From: Echinometra lucunter
Taxonomy: Eukaryota > Echinodermata > Echinoidea > Camarodonta > Echinometridae
Assembly (NCBI GenBank): GCA_029962745.1
Contig: CM057152.1
Span: 20,036,324 to 20,100,323, forward strand
Length of the DNA stretch: 64,000 nucleotides
Reading direction: 5' to 3'
In this document: one piece after another, positions 11,259 through 22,546 of the stretch
Layout of the letters: each line of letters opens with the position of its first letter
Numbering within the stretch: the first letter of the stretch is position 1
Notes under the pieces: model-generated
Database searches by the model: none
What the model saw: the letters and a program-made list of their open reading frames with translations, nothing else
What the model was told of the DNA's origin: nothing
Translations under genes and position numbers: made by a program

Positions 11259-11495
11259 AATACGATTAATAAACAAAATAATTATTTGAAGAAATTGCTG
11301 CTGTTTACTTTTTATATCTACATGTCAGGCCATAATATTATATCGTGCGTTAGCAGGCTTACTTCTATTCTCGAAATAATCACGAATTTCATTTTCACTT
11401 TTTAGGAATATTTCAATTGTTACTACACTAGTAATTAAAAAAAAACACAGAAAGAAGCTTCATTGCTGCTTAAATTCTATTAGTTTCAACTTTCT
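11259..11495 (+). repeat. Direct repeat flanking gypsy relic, left copy (LTR part)
   Basis: AATACGATTAATAAACAAAA, TTGCTGCTGTTTA, ATATCGTGC.TTAGCAG and CTTCATTGCTGC occur in the same order at 17606-17815. The AATAAA near the start suggests the R-U5 part of an LTR. The U3 part is not evident on this side. Confidence 0.6.
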
Positions 11496-11506
11496 CGGAA
11501 TTATCC

Positions 11507-12215
11507 ATGGAAGGGGTTGAATTCTTGTTGGGTGACGACTTGGCTGGAGATAGAGTTGTTGCATCTCCACTGGTTTCAGAGAAGCCGGTTGAGGTTGCTG
11601 AAACTGAGCTGTTGCAGGAGGATTTTCCTTAAATTTTCCGGCATGGTGTTGTCACTAGGTCTCAGGCTCGAAGGGTTGAACAGGATGGTGCGGATTCTGT
11701 TGATGTGGAAGAGAGTACTGATGTCTGGTTAGCTGATTTTTTTTTTCAAGGATTTGAATGGGGATAGTGTTGAAGGCTCTGTTGCCAACAATGATGGATT
11801 GTTTAGCAAATCTTCCCTTACACAGGCACAACAGGCAGACCCTGAAGAAAAATCTTGTCACAGAAAGCATGTTCTGAGACTGAGACTGAGGCTGACAAGG
11901 TTCCCAAGTGTTTTCATGTCAAATATGGCATTTTGATGAGGAAGTGGAGACCTCCCCAGAGTCAGGCCAGCTAATGAAGATTGGTGTGTAGTTCACCAGG
12001 TTTGGTCTCTCCTTGTAACTGCACAGAGATTCTGATGAGAATGGCCCACAAGTTGCCTTTGGCAGGTCTTGTAGGTAATCCGAAGACAGAGGATAGATTC
12101 ATCATGATCATGGCGCATTTCTATTTGCCAAAGATGCACAAGGACGTGGTGCATTTCTTTAAGACATGTCACACATGTCAGATTGTTGACAAGGCACAGC
12201 CTTCTATCAAACCAG
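11507..12215 (+). pseudogene. Ty3/gypsy pol relic: protease-downstream linker and integrase zinc finger
   Basis: Translation gives a VEFLLGDDLAG block like that after the aspartic protease of gypsy elements, a TRSQARR segment, then an integrase HHCC zinc-binding domain with H...H (MAHKLPLAGLVG), YLPKMHKDV and CHTC spacing. Stops and frame changes are frequent. The frame runs into a G run at 12216 where a miniature element is inserted; the catalytic core resumes at about 15880. No gag is recognisable between the left repeat and this block, so the element is internally deleted. Description only; the element is dead. Confidence 0.82.
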
Positions 12216-12300
12216 GGGGGGGGGGGGGTCATAGAGCTGTTCGTAAAGTTACGAACGACTTTACGAACGACTTGAATATGGCAGGCTAAATAGGATTCTC
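12216..12300. mobile_element. Left half of a split palindromic MITE
   Basis: GTCATAGAGCTGTTCGTAAA and GAACGACTTGAATATG match, inverted, CATATTCAAGTCGTTCGTAA and GAACAGCTTTATGA at 15744-15808. An uninterrupted member of the family lies at 31071-31214. The 3.4 kb between the halves is a later insertion. Confidence 0.75.
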
Positions 12301-12475
12301 AGTCATTATGAATCACATCAGCTAAAAGTGAAATATGCGGATGTAGATGAATATTACCATTGCTCACAACCTTTTTCTTGCAAAGTTAATTTTTTGCCAC
12401 TATTTAACTGAGATTATGGGAAATACATTCACACTTTGTTAACACGTCAGGAAATTTTTGGGCATCCCATTTGGC

Positions 12476-15092
12476 CAGGGGCGTCGGTAGACCTTTTTCA
12501 ATGGGGGGTGGGGGTGTAGAGGCCAGATTGCCAACAAACAATGCCACCGATTACCGACGACCAACGTCCATAAATTCAACCGTATAAAGCCCACTAGGCA
12601 TGTTCGATTGTGTGCCTCTATCATATTTTTCTTCTCAATTATATATTTGTTCACCTCACTTGCCAAATGTGTTTGCTTTCCGAAAACATTCTGTATCTAA
12701 ATATAATACGAGCGAGCGCAGCGAGCGAGGAAAAATATACACTCCCATACAAGTGATAGTTACTCATCAAACTACATGATGGGCTTAAAAATATCTAAAT
12801 TATATATTTGGTCACCTCTCTTTCTTAATTCATTCGCCTTCAAAGACTTTCTTGTGCTAAATCTTACCCTGTTTACAAAGTCATGTTTTCACTCATTAAA
12901 TTTTACGCCAAAGTACATAATGATAATGTTTCTTGACTTCAAAGTCCGTTCTGTTGATGTTTTTACCCACTGGCGACGAATTCCTTCACATTTCTTACGG
13001 AAACCTGTGTAGGGAGTACGGCTTCTCACACAAATAGGCTTCGTGAGTCAAAAGCGAGTGAATTTCGCACTCAGTTAGCTTCCAATTTTTAAACTTTCTC
13101 CAATTAACATCTTCCCCATCATGTGAACGAACTCTGCCGTGTCATGAATCAGATAAGCAGTTGGCCAACGACTTTGGATCTTCTACGACAAGATCCAGAA
13201 AATTGTGGGCAAGTTAGATGGCCGTCGAATTGATCATGAGACTATCCGACAAGAGACGACTGTCCATACTACGTTCTCAGAATTCCACCTGATATCTGAG
13301 GATGATGTCATCAAGGTTATCAAGGAAAGTCCATCTAAATCATGTCGACTAGATCCTGCCCCCACCTGGCTCATCAAAAACTGCCTTGATGTACTCATCC
13401 CATTTATCACTAAACTTGTGAACTTTTCACTTTCCTCGGGGATTGTTCGTTCCCTATTTAAGAATTCTCATATTACCCCTATCTTGAAGAAACCACAACT
13501 AGATGTGGAAAACCTGGCAAATTATCGGCCAATTGCCAATCAGATGTTTCTGGCAAAAGTATTAGAACGTATCGTTGTCAAGCAACTACGGGGTTACCTC
13601 CAGGACTCTCAACTTTTCCCTCCTATGCAGTCGGCATATCGTGATGGTCATTCCACAGAAACTGCTCTCCTTAGGGTCTACAATGACATATTGCTGGCGT
13701 TAGACAAAGGACAGGAGGCCATTCTGGTACTGCTTGATTATTCAGCAGCCTTCAATACTATAGATCATGAGATGATGATTCAACGCTGGAGTTGCAGATA
13801 TGGTATAGGAGGCACTGCTCTAAAGTGGTTAAAGTCTTACCTTGCGAACCGTAAGCAAATTGTTGTCGTAAATGGAGTTAAATCAGATGAATATCCTCTT
13901 ATGTGGGGAGTACCGCAGGGCTCTGTCATGGGACCTTTGGAATTTGTTTTGTACAACGGCCCTGTGAGTGACGTCATCGCAGCTCACAAGGGTATTAGCC
14001 GCATGTTATATGCGGACGATACTCAGTTGTACATCGTTATGCAACGGAATGATCTTATTGATGGTGTCGCGTCTATGGAAGACTGTGAGAGATGTGAAGG
14101 TTTGGGCTGCTAACAATAACATGATGCTGAATGGAGACAAGACTGAACTGATCCATGTCACATCGCAATTCCAAAAGCGGAACGAGTCTATTACCCTCAC
14201 CATCGATGGAGCTGTTATCAATGCGTCCAAATCTACTAGAGATCTCGGTGTTATTGTTAATGACTCCTTGGACTTGAAAGAGCACATCCGTAAGGTGTGC
14301 CGGGCGGCTACTTTTGGTACATACAGGATTGGGAAAATTCGGAAGTACCTTGACCGCATCTCTACCGAACGACTTGTCAGTGCCTTGGTATCGTCTCATT
14401 TGGACTACTGTAACAGTTTGCTGATCAACTTGCCTGCATGTCATCTAGCCCCACTTCAACACATACAGAATACCGCTGCACGTCTCATCACTCGCACTCG
14501 AAAGCAAGATCACATCACTCCAGTCATCCGCACTCTACATTGGCTTTTAATCCCTCAACGAATCCAGTTCAAGATCTTACTCCTCACTTACAACATCATC
14601 CATCGCCGTGCACCTTCGTACTTAACTGAGCTGATCTCAACCAAACTGGCCACACGTATGATCCTCAGATCATCAACCAGATCCCAGCTTGCACTTGGTG
14701 CTCGCACCCACAACCGCTACGGCAACCGGGCTTTTGCAGTTTGTGCACCCCTTCTTTGGAACACTCTCCCTGCACACATCCAGGACGCACCCACGGTTGA
14801 CACATTCAAGAAAAGACTTAAAACATGTCTCTTTCATGTACAGTTTTAATGAATACTTAAAGAGTTTCCAGTAATTATTATTTATCGGTTGTCTTATTTT
14901 GACTCATTTCCTGTAAACTGCACTTTAGTGTCCCTAAGTTATGCAAATAATATATATTGAGATTGAGATTAGTTAATGTTAATTTCTGTAGATTATTTAA
15001 TGTTAATTTCTTTAGTGCTATCTGTGTATTGATATATTCAGAGTATTTATGCAAAGCGCTTAGAAACAATGTAATAGGCGATATATAAAACT

Positions 15093-15133
<41 letters not shown>

Positions 15134-15710
15134 CGAGCGAGCGTAGTAAGCGAGGAAAAATACATACATACTCCTTTTCATGGTAGAAATGAAAGTTCTT
15201 CATCAAAATACACGATGGGCCTTTAAGATATCTATTTTGATATATTTGGTCACCTCTCTTCCCTAATTTATTTGCTTTCAAAGACCATCCTGTATCTAAA
15301 TATTATACGAGCGAGCGCAGCGAGTAAGGAAAAATATATGTACTCTTTTTTATGGTAGAAGTGATAATTCTTCATTAAAATACATGATGGGCCTAAAGAT
15401 ATCTAAATTATATATTTGTTCATCTCACTTGCCGAATGTGTTTGTTTTCCGAAAACATCCTGTATCTAAATATCATACGAGCTCAGCGAGTGAGGAAAAA
15501 TATACACTCTCTTTCGTGGTACCAGTGTTATTTCGTCGTCAAAATACACAAGCAAATAAGCCGAATATGACTCTATTTGGGCACTTTACTCCTCTTTTTT
15601 TTCCTTGTTCCCTCCTTCCTCTTCCCTCTCCTTTCTTTCTCTCTCTCTTTTTTTTTGCCGACAGCGATCGCGAATTTGCCGACAAAAATTTGAATGGGGG
15701 GGGGGGGGGG
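12476..15710. mobile_element. G-rich TIR element with tandem units, interrupted by LINE
   Basis: Starts CAGGGGCGTCGGTAGACC (12476), then a G run and a block for CGACGACCAACGTC that recurs inverted near 29716. Tandem units with the hallmark CGAGCGAGCGCAGCGAG at about 12710, 15135, 15308 and 15478, each followed by GAGGAAAAATATA, are the same family as the array at 28140-29600 in opposite orientation. A polypyrimidine tract (15590-15656) and a G run (15696-15712) end it. A direct repeat of about 30 bp (GGCATCCCATTTGGC) flanks it at 12447-12475 and 15711-15740. Confidence 0.65.
13040..15132 (+). pseudogene. CR1/L2-like non-LTR retrotransposon, 5'-truncated, frameshifted RT
   Basis: The translation holds reverse transcriptase motifs in order: the ANYRPI finger motif, LLDYSAAFNTIDH (first catalytic Asp), GVPQGSVMGP, YADDTQLY (catalytic pair), then the thumb and the CR1/L2-like C-terminus with NRAFAVCAPLLWNTLP, stop at 14849. 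The frame changes near 14090 and probably near 13175 (a SDKQLANDF block in one frame, then FYDKIQKI in another). No apurinic endonuclease domain remains. The 3' tail is (ATT)n at 15096-15132, as expected for target-primed insertion. It sits inside the tandem units of a G-rich element. The left boundary is uncertain. Confidence 0.85.
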
Positions 15711-15743
15711 GTCAGGAAAGTTTTGGGCATCCCATTTGGCACT

Positions 15744-15808
15744 TCATATTCAAGTCGTTCGTAAAGTCATGCGTAAATCTACGAACAGCTTTATGAAACA
15801 CCCCCCTG
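15744..15808. mobile_element. Right half of the split palindromic MITE
   Basis: Carries the complement of 12216-12300 and ends in GCTTTATGAAACACCCCC, the usual terminus of this family. Confidence 0.75.
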
Positions 15809-15879
15809 CTCCCTCGATAAACGTATGGGGACATACTGATGTAATGTGTTATGTGCTATGCATAAACTGTTTATTATTA

Positions 15880-17095
15880 TCATTGATACCCATACCAGCG
15901 TTTGATGAACCTTTCACTAGGGATCTTGTTGATTGTGTTGGACCCTTATTCAGAACTAGGTCGAGTCACAGGTTTCTCCTGACGATTATGGACTTGTCTG
16001 CATGTTCTCCAGAGGCAATACCATTGATAAGGTTCACTGCAAGGGCTTTAGTGCAATCTTTCAGTCGGTATGGTCTGCCCGAGGAAATTCAGTCTGACTA
16101 ATGGTCGAATTTCATGTCAGGGGTGCTTCAATAAATAATGCGGGAGTTAGGGAAATAGCAGATCAAGTCATCCGCTTATCACCCACAGTACCAAGGTGCG
16201 TTAGAACGCTATCACCAGACCCCGAAAACCATGATTAGGGTTTATTGTGAAGAGTATCCGGTGACTGGAATAAAGGGATCTCTTTCTTGCTGTTTGCAAC
16301 CAGGGATTCCTAGAATAAGTCGACAGGTTTCAGTCTATTTGAATTGGTCTGTGGTCATGAGGTTAGGGGCCCCTTAAAGCTGATCAAAGAGTTTATGGCT
16401 CAGGTTAATGGGGTAAACCTTCTTTACTATGTGTCAAAGTTTTGAGAAAGGCTCCCAAACCTTGTGAGGTAGCTAAGGAACACTTGAAAGTGTTGCAAGG
16501 GAAAATACGCAGACAAAAATGCCAAAAGCGCAGCTTCAAGTCTAGAGACAAGGTGTTTGTATTTTGCCTTTGTTAGGTGATCCCTTGAAAGCTAGGTTTA
16601 GTGGTCCTTGCATAGTCAAAAAAGAAACTGAATGACGTCAACTATGACTTGTGATCAGTACCCCTGACAGAAGAAACAGTCAAACTGTCAAAGCATTTTT
16701 CACGTGAACATTCTGAAAGAATAGGCCTACTTTGAACTAGAGGCTAGTCAGCCAATAGGTATAGCACATCTATTAAAGAAGAGAAACAAACAGGTAGACA
16801 TTATAGATGAATGCAATGGAAAGACAGAAAGTGAATACACAGATGTGTCTGAGGATGAACCATGTGGAGTAAAGTTATCTAACTCAGAGATGTTAGAAAA
16901 TTCGGATGAGGCATTAAAGCATTTGTCTGAAAATCAGAAAAGTGATATATCTGGCCTGTTGAAAGAATATTAGCATGTGTGTAAAGACAAACCAGTTGGT
17001 CTGTACGTGATGTAGATGTAGGTGATGTAAAACTTATCAAACAACATCCTAGACTAAACCCAAGCAAGTGAAAGGAAAGAGTATTTTAGAAAACT
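15880..17095 (+). pseudogene. Ty3/gypsy pol relic: integrase core followed by start of RT region
   Basis: Resumes with PIPAFDEPFTRDLVDCVGP and LLTIMDLS (integrase core, first catalytic Asp in VDCVGP), GLPEEIQSD (second Asp), SSAYHPQYQGALERYH (third catalytic residue, Glu), then the SRDKVFV and KKLNDVNY blocks of the C-terminal domain, with several stops. At about 16880-17070 follow HLSENQKSDISGLLKEY and DVGDVKLIKQHP, which in gypsy elements precede reverse transcriptase. Thus integrase lies upstream of RT, the order described for Gmr1-like deuterostome gypsy elements. The remainder of RT and RNase H is missing. Confidence 0.82.
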
Positions 17096-17224
17096 TGTAT
17101 ACTCGGAGTTTTCTCAGACTGAGTCAGAATTTGCCAGAATTTGCCCACTACATGCAGAAGTTACAGTACGAGTGTACAACACATGCAGTATAACAGCGTG
17201 AAAATTCTCATCACCATCTGATTG

Positions 17225-17445
17225 TATTATCAACTTTCAATCCTGACTTGGACATTGAAGTGGACATTAATTTGGACATCGTTTCCAAAGTCATTTTGAC
17301 ATCGCCTTTGACATCGTCATCGATTTCTTCTTCGAAATCATCATGGACATTGATCCCAATTTGATCTTCATTTCGACATCGTCTTCGATATCGTCATTGA
17401 CTCCGTCTTTGACATCGTCGTGGACTTTGGGATTAATTGGAATTA
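17225..17445. repeat. Imperfect GACATCGTC/TCGTCTTTGACATCG repeats
   Basis: Variants of GACATCG, GACATTG and TCGATTTC recur about every 9-18 bp for some 220 bp. It lies between the gypsy coding relic and the right direct repeat, so it may be the U3 part of a degenerate LTR. Confidence 0.6.
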
Positions 17446-17605
17446 CTCTTGGAAATATTATCTCCAAGTCTTCTACTGTAAGTCTTGATATCTAATTGAT
17501 AATTTTTGTTTTTTGGCCCTTTGTATAAATCAATTTTGTTCTATTTCATTGTAATGATTTTTTGTCACTTATGGGTTTTTTAATCGGTCTGATATCGAGA
17601 CAAAT

Positions 17606-17815
17606 ACGATTAATAAACAAAATAATAGTTTGAGAAAATTGCTGCTGTTTATTAATCACATATCGTGCATTAGCAGTGTTATGAGCTTACTTCTATTCTG
17701 GAAATAATCACGAACTTCATTATTTTCACTTTTTGCAAACATTTTAACTGTTGCTACATTGGTAAAGCTTCATTGCTGCACAAATCCCATTTAATAGTCT
17801 GTCAACTTAGTGTCA
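17606..17815 (+). repeat. Direct repeat flanking gypsy relic, right copy (LTR part)
   Basis: Matches 11259-11495 in order and orientation with several indels. Together they bracket the gypsy relic. Confidence 0.6.
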
Positions 17816-18009
17816 ACTCATGTTGTAGACGAGACTACATAATTTTAGTTTATATAGTCATTATTTTGATGAAGACATCCAGCAGGGAGCCAACCTCTTG
17901 CGCTTTTAAGTGCGCATACTTTCATTTTTATTGTTATGGGTGTTGCGACGTCAGCATGAGATAAATCATCTTATAACTGAAGAAAATTTTGTGATGTGAC
18001 TTAGAGAGA

Positions 18010-18035
18010 TGGAATTTTATAGAGGGAACTTGGAG
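18010..18035 (+). promoter_or_regulatory. Possible TATA-like element before EGF/Methyltransf_FA gene
   Basis: TTTTATAGAG about 45 bp before the ATG at 18061 could be a TATA box with a start site near 18045. An overlapping ATG at 18036 is in another frame and reaches the same donor in phase 2, which does not fit exon 2. Weak evidence. Confidence 0.25.
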
Positions 18036-18060
18036 ATGCATCTTCATTCTGTCCGTCATC

Positions 18061-18100
18061 ATGGATTGGACTGGATTTCTCTTTGCATCCTGCATTATGG
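18061..18100 (+). CDS. EGF/Methyltransf_FA gene, exon 1 (start and signal peptide)
   Basis: ATG to a phase-1 donor ATGG|GTAAGC. Encodes the hydrophobic core of the signal peptide. Confidence 0.68.
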
Positions 18101-21100
18101 GTAAGCTCGTCTGTGATTTTGGCCAACAGTCCTTTGACGTTATTCTGTGTATACAGAAGCAGACCCACTGAAATCCAGTGAGGAAAAATGCAAATTGAGA
18201 GTTAAGTGCAACAAAGGGCTATCTGTATTTTTCGGTCAAAATGAGGTTTTGATCTCAAAATGATCATGAAGAGACCAGGAACCCACAGCAAACTTTGCTA
18301 CAGCAGGGTATCACCCAAAGTATAGGTATGGCCATCTGCATTAAACCAGTGTCTACAACATGACTTCATTGCAAGTTTTCTCAAAATGGCCAAAAACACA
18401 GATAGCCCTTTGTTGCACTAAATCCTCGAAATGAGTATTATTGCTTTGCAATTGTTCATGATATATATCCATCAAAATTTTACCTTACTATTCATTACAA
18501 TTTGAAACATAAACGCCATCATATGGAATGGACATTCCCCCATTAGCGGATTTAAAGGGTGCAATGATAATTTGCCTGATGTCCCCCCCCCCCCCTTAAA
18601 AATGATCTAAAATTCCTTCCGTTTGGTTCTGGCCTGTTTGAAAACTTTCGGAATGTTAGTTGTGCACCCATTACACAAAATCTTGGATCGGGCTTTGCGT
18701 GAACTTCAGAAATTTTCGAAAAGTTGATCAAGCTTTCCTTGTCAGCCATCGGCACACCCTTCATTTTCAGGATTCGACTGTAAGAATTCCTTTCTGCCTT
18801 CACAAATCCCACATCGTCCTTCATGGTTGCGTGTGATGTTAATGAGTATAATAAGCAATTTTATTTTATTGCAGATTTTCACTTTTCTACCTTTTCATTT
18901 TTAAGGCGTACATGGTCTGTGGACGACACCGCAGTTATTTTGTGCGAGAGAGGAAAGGAGTAATGTATCGAATCGATTCTTCTCTTCTCAGTACATCTTG
19001 GAAGAAGATTGCGGTATGTATGGGAACCCTGTGATTGATTGATGAAGACTCTTTACTCTCATACAACTGAGAATTCCTGAATTCAAATATGAGAGGGTCC
19101 AGAGGCAGAAATAGCCGCCCCACCCCCTTGCAAACAAATTAAAGCCATTTAAGGGCAAGCGGAGTTCTCCCGAGGAAACTGCTTTCCAGAAAAATAAACT
19201 GTTAAGCTCCTGATACCCTCTCGCCTACCCCACTGGCGTAAATCCGGGGGGGGGGGGGGATGGAGGATATATCCCTCTCACTTTTTCGAGAGGGGGGATG
19301 GCGTGTCCAAGTATCCTCCCCACTTTTTAAGAAAAGATCATATTTTAATTAATCAGTTAATAAAAATTTTGATAATCTGTCATAAACGAACGTCATATTT
19401 TAAAATTTCTATTTGAAAATGCAATTAAAAACCAGAAAAGTGGTTATTTTTGGCTTGCTCGCTTCGCTCGCTCGCAAAATAGAAATTAAAATGTGTGTAA
19501 CGGGGTCTGTGCGGGTGGGCGAGGGAGTGTGTTTATACTTAAGTGTGAGTTCGACAGAAAAAAAAAAATCAGCAAAAAAGTCGATCATCCCCCCACTCCT
19601 CAAAGTGGATTTACTCCGGTGCCCTACCCCCTCCCCAACCTAATAAGTCCTGGGAAACTGAAAAACTCACCATACTCTAACCCTAGCAGGACAGAAGACT
19701 TACTGAGTCGACGCCTTATACGAATGCTTTTTAGAGGAGCCCTATACTAGCGTATTTGATTAATTTTTTTTTGGGGGGGAGGGGGCGTTCGTTTATATGT
19801 CCATCATCAGTGTTACGATGTCAGATCGGAGAATGATAAGATGTGCAACAAATGAATTATTAAATAAATGGGAAGAAATTTATTACTATTATTCACAGTA
19901 TAACAGGAAGTGGAAGCAATAAAAATTAAATGTCAAGACTTACAGTAAAGAAGAATGGGAGATAGAATCCAGTATGCTGAATTGTAGTATATTCCAGTTA
20001 ATTCCAAACTCCACGACGATGTCGACGACGAAGTCGATGACTGTGTTATTGTGTCATTTCACAATCCAGATGCATTATACCTAAAGCTTAAAACAGAAAC
20101 TGTTACAATTTATATAAATGAAATTAATACTAGTATTATAGACTTATAAAATGATCTAGAATGTTCTTTTCTACATGTATAGTGATTATTGTGATTCTTT
20201 ATGCATTACTTATTGCAACAAACCATGAACAATGATTCCTCTTCTAGAAACTTCTATGTTTATAAATACATAAAGAAAACTGGAAATAACCTCCCTCCAG
20301 AAGATTCTTCAATTATATAACATCAGTAACATTATACGAAATATTCCGTACGAAATTCTTCCATGGGGTCATTTCCGATCACGCAACATCTACGTAGGCA
20401 ATGGATTTCAGGGTCCTGTTGCATAAAACTTACAATTGATGGCAACTTTGCCATCAGTGGTAACTTCCATGGAAACCTTGATTTTGATTGGCTGTTGAGC
20501 CTTGTTACCATGGCAGTTACCACTGATGACAGAGTTAACATTAATGGTAAGTTTTATGCAACGGGGCACAGTTTTTAACACGCATATCGTATGAAACAAA
20601 ACAAAATAAACATTCAACATAAGACATACTAATCCAGTCAGTTACTTCTTCTTCAAAATCTTCTATGCAGAGCCCTGTCTTAATAGGGGTACCCGCCAGA
20701 TTTCACGAGGTGTCTGTCGATGTGTGTGTCCGAGTAGATATGCTGGAGAATACTGTCAATGTAAGTAATATGAATAGAGTTTACTGAGCCTGCATTAAAA
20801 AGGAAGTAGGCTATCGCTAATCGCGAAGTCCGCGTTTCTAGGACCTGTGCACGCCTATGTAGCCAACTCTGCAGTTATCGCCATTTATCTGCATGAGATG
20901 TCGTAATGGAGTGGTTTGAAATTATCACTACCTGAACAAAACAAAACAAACAAACGAAAATGTGTACAGCTAATACGTGTGAATTAATCCCCGAAAAACT
21001 TCACCCGGTTTTCTAGGGGTTAATGGTTAAGGATTTTGAAGAAAATAAAAGATATCACAATCGCATTATTAATAGCTGTTCGATCATGCACGCGCGTGCG

Positions 21101-21169
21101 CATCGTTGACTAGTTTACCTTGCTTTAATCTTAAGGCCGTATCTCACCGGCGGAAACGTCGCGGTGACG

Positions 21170-21217
<48 letters not shown>

Positions 21218-22429
21218 TGCGCTCTAACCAAGGCGCGACTTCTAGGAGACGCCTCGGAGACATTTCAGAAAAAAAAGATGACAACCAATTTGCCTGGAAG
21301 TCTCCGAGATGTCTTCTCAGTCGCAGCGAAGTCTCTTAGATGTCTTTTCAGTCGCGGCGAAGTCTCTGAGACCTCTTCTCAGTCACGGTGACGTCCCCGC
21401 GACGTCCCCGAGCCGTCTCCGCAACGTCGCGGATAAAAATAACCTCCACAACTGATGGAGACGTCGCGGAGACGCCTCCGAGACCTGCTGGAGACTTGGA
21501 AAAGTCTCCAAAAATCGAGCATGTTTAAACTTCTCGGGACTCCCCGAAGACACGGCTAGTCTCAAGGAGACGTCCCGGATACGTCGCGGAGACCCGAGTC
21601 GCGAACTAGTCGCGAACTAGTCTCCAGTCCAGTGAGATACCCCCTTAAGAGTAGTTTGAACTCGCAATAATTATCTTTGAAGCTCATGTATATTGACTGT
21701 ATGGTATAATGACATGAAACCCTAAAATACATAGCAAACTATCTTTGGGTGATTTGTATACACTTCAAGCACTTGACTAGAGATTGCGAAGGTCGCGGGT
21801 TCGAACCTCAGTACTGAGCACTAGTGTCTTTTGGCAAGACATTAATCTGGATTGCCACTCTCCATCCAGGTGTTAAGTGGATACTGTATTTGTTCAGTAA
21901 TGTGACAATCGATGTGCAAAAGACGACGATAGAATGTTCCCCAGGAAGTGGAGAAAGTGCATACACCGTTTGTGGGCATGCCTGCATCCGATGATTCTGA
22001 AAATGCTTACCAACATCGGGATGCATTCGAAGATACAAAAATCCAGAAAATATTAGTATTATTATCTCTAGTTCTTCCCCCAATCTCTTTCAGACTGTAA
22101 GCTTTATGTGAGGTATAGGAACACCATTATAGAAGACGGTCTAGTGACTTATCCACAGGGTCAAACCAGGATTTCGTTAAAACTTCGAGGGCATGGCGAA
22201 GGGGGTGCGTTTCTAGTGCTGTATACAACAAACGTATCTCATTTTATACTTTTCGGTTAGTATTCATGTTTACACTTGTATTTTGGAGATTAATTCTATT
22301 TACAAATATTATTTTATGATTATCATAAGTGGTGTTGTTTACAGCAGTAATGCTTTTATGATTATCATTATTATCAAACTGCCATCAGCATTATCATCAG
22401 TAGTAGTAGTATTAGTAGAAGTAGTAGAA

Positions 22430-22493
<64 letters not shown>

Positions 22494-22508
22494 AAGTAGT
22501 AGTGGTAA

Positions 22509-22546
<38 letters not shown>

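Noticed and set aside
14006..14444. Minus-strand frames of 117 and 123 codons
   Set aside because: Shadows of the LINE reverse transcriptase on the opposite strand.
18036..18100. Alternative upstream ATG for the EGF gene
   Set aside because: It is in another frame and meets the donor in phase 2, which does not fit the phase-1 exon that follows.
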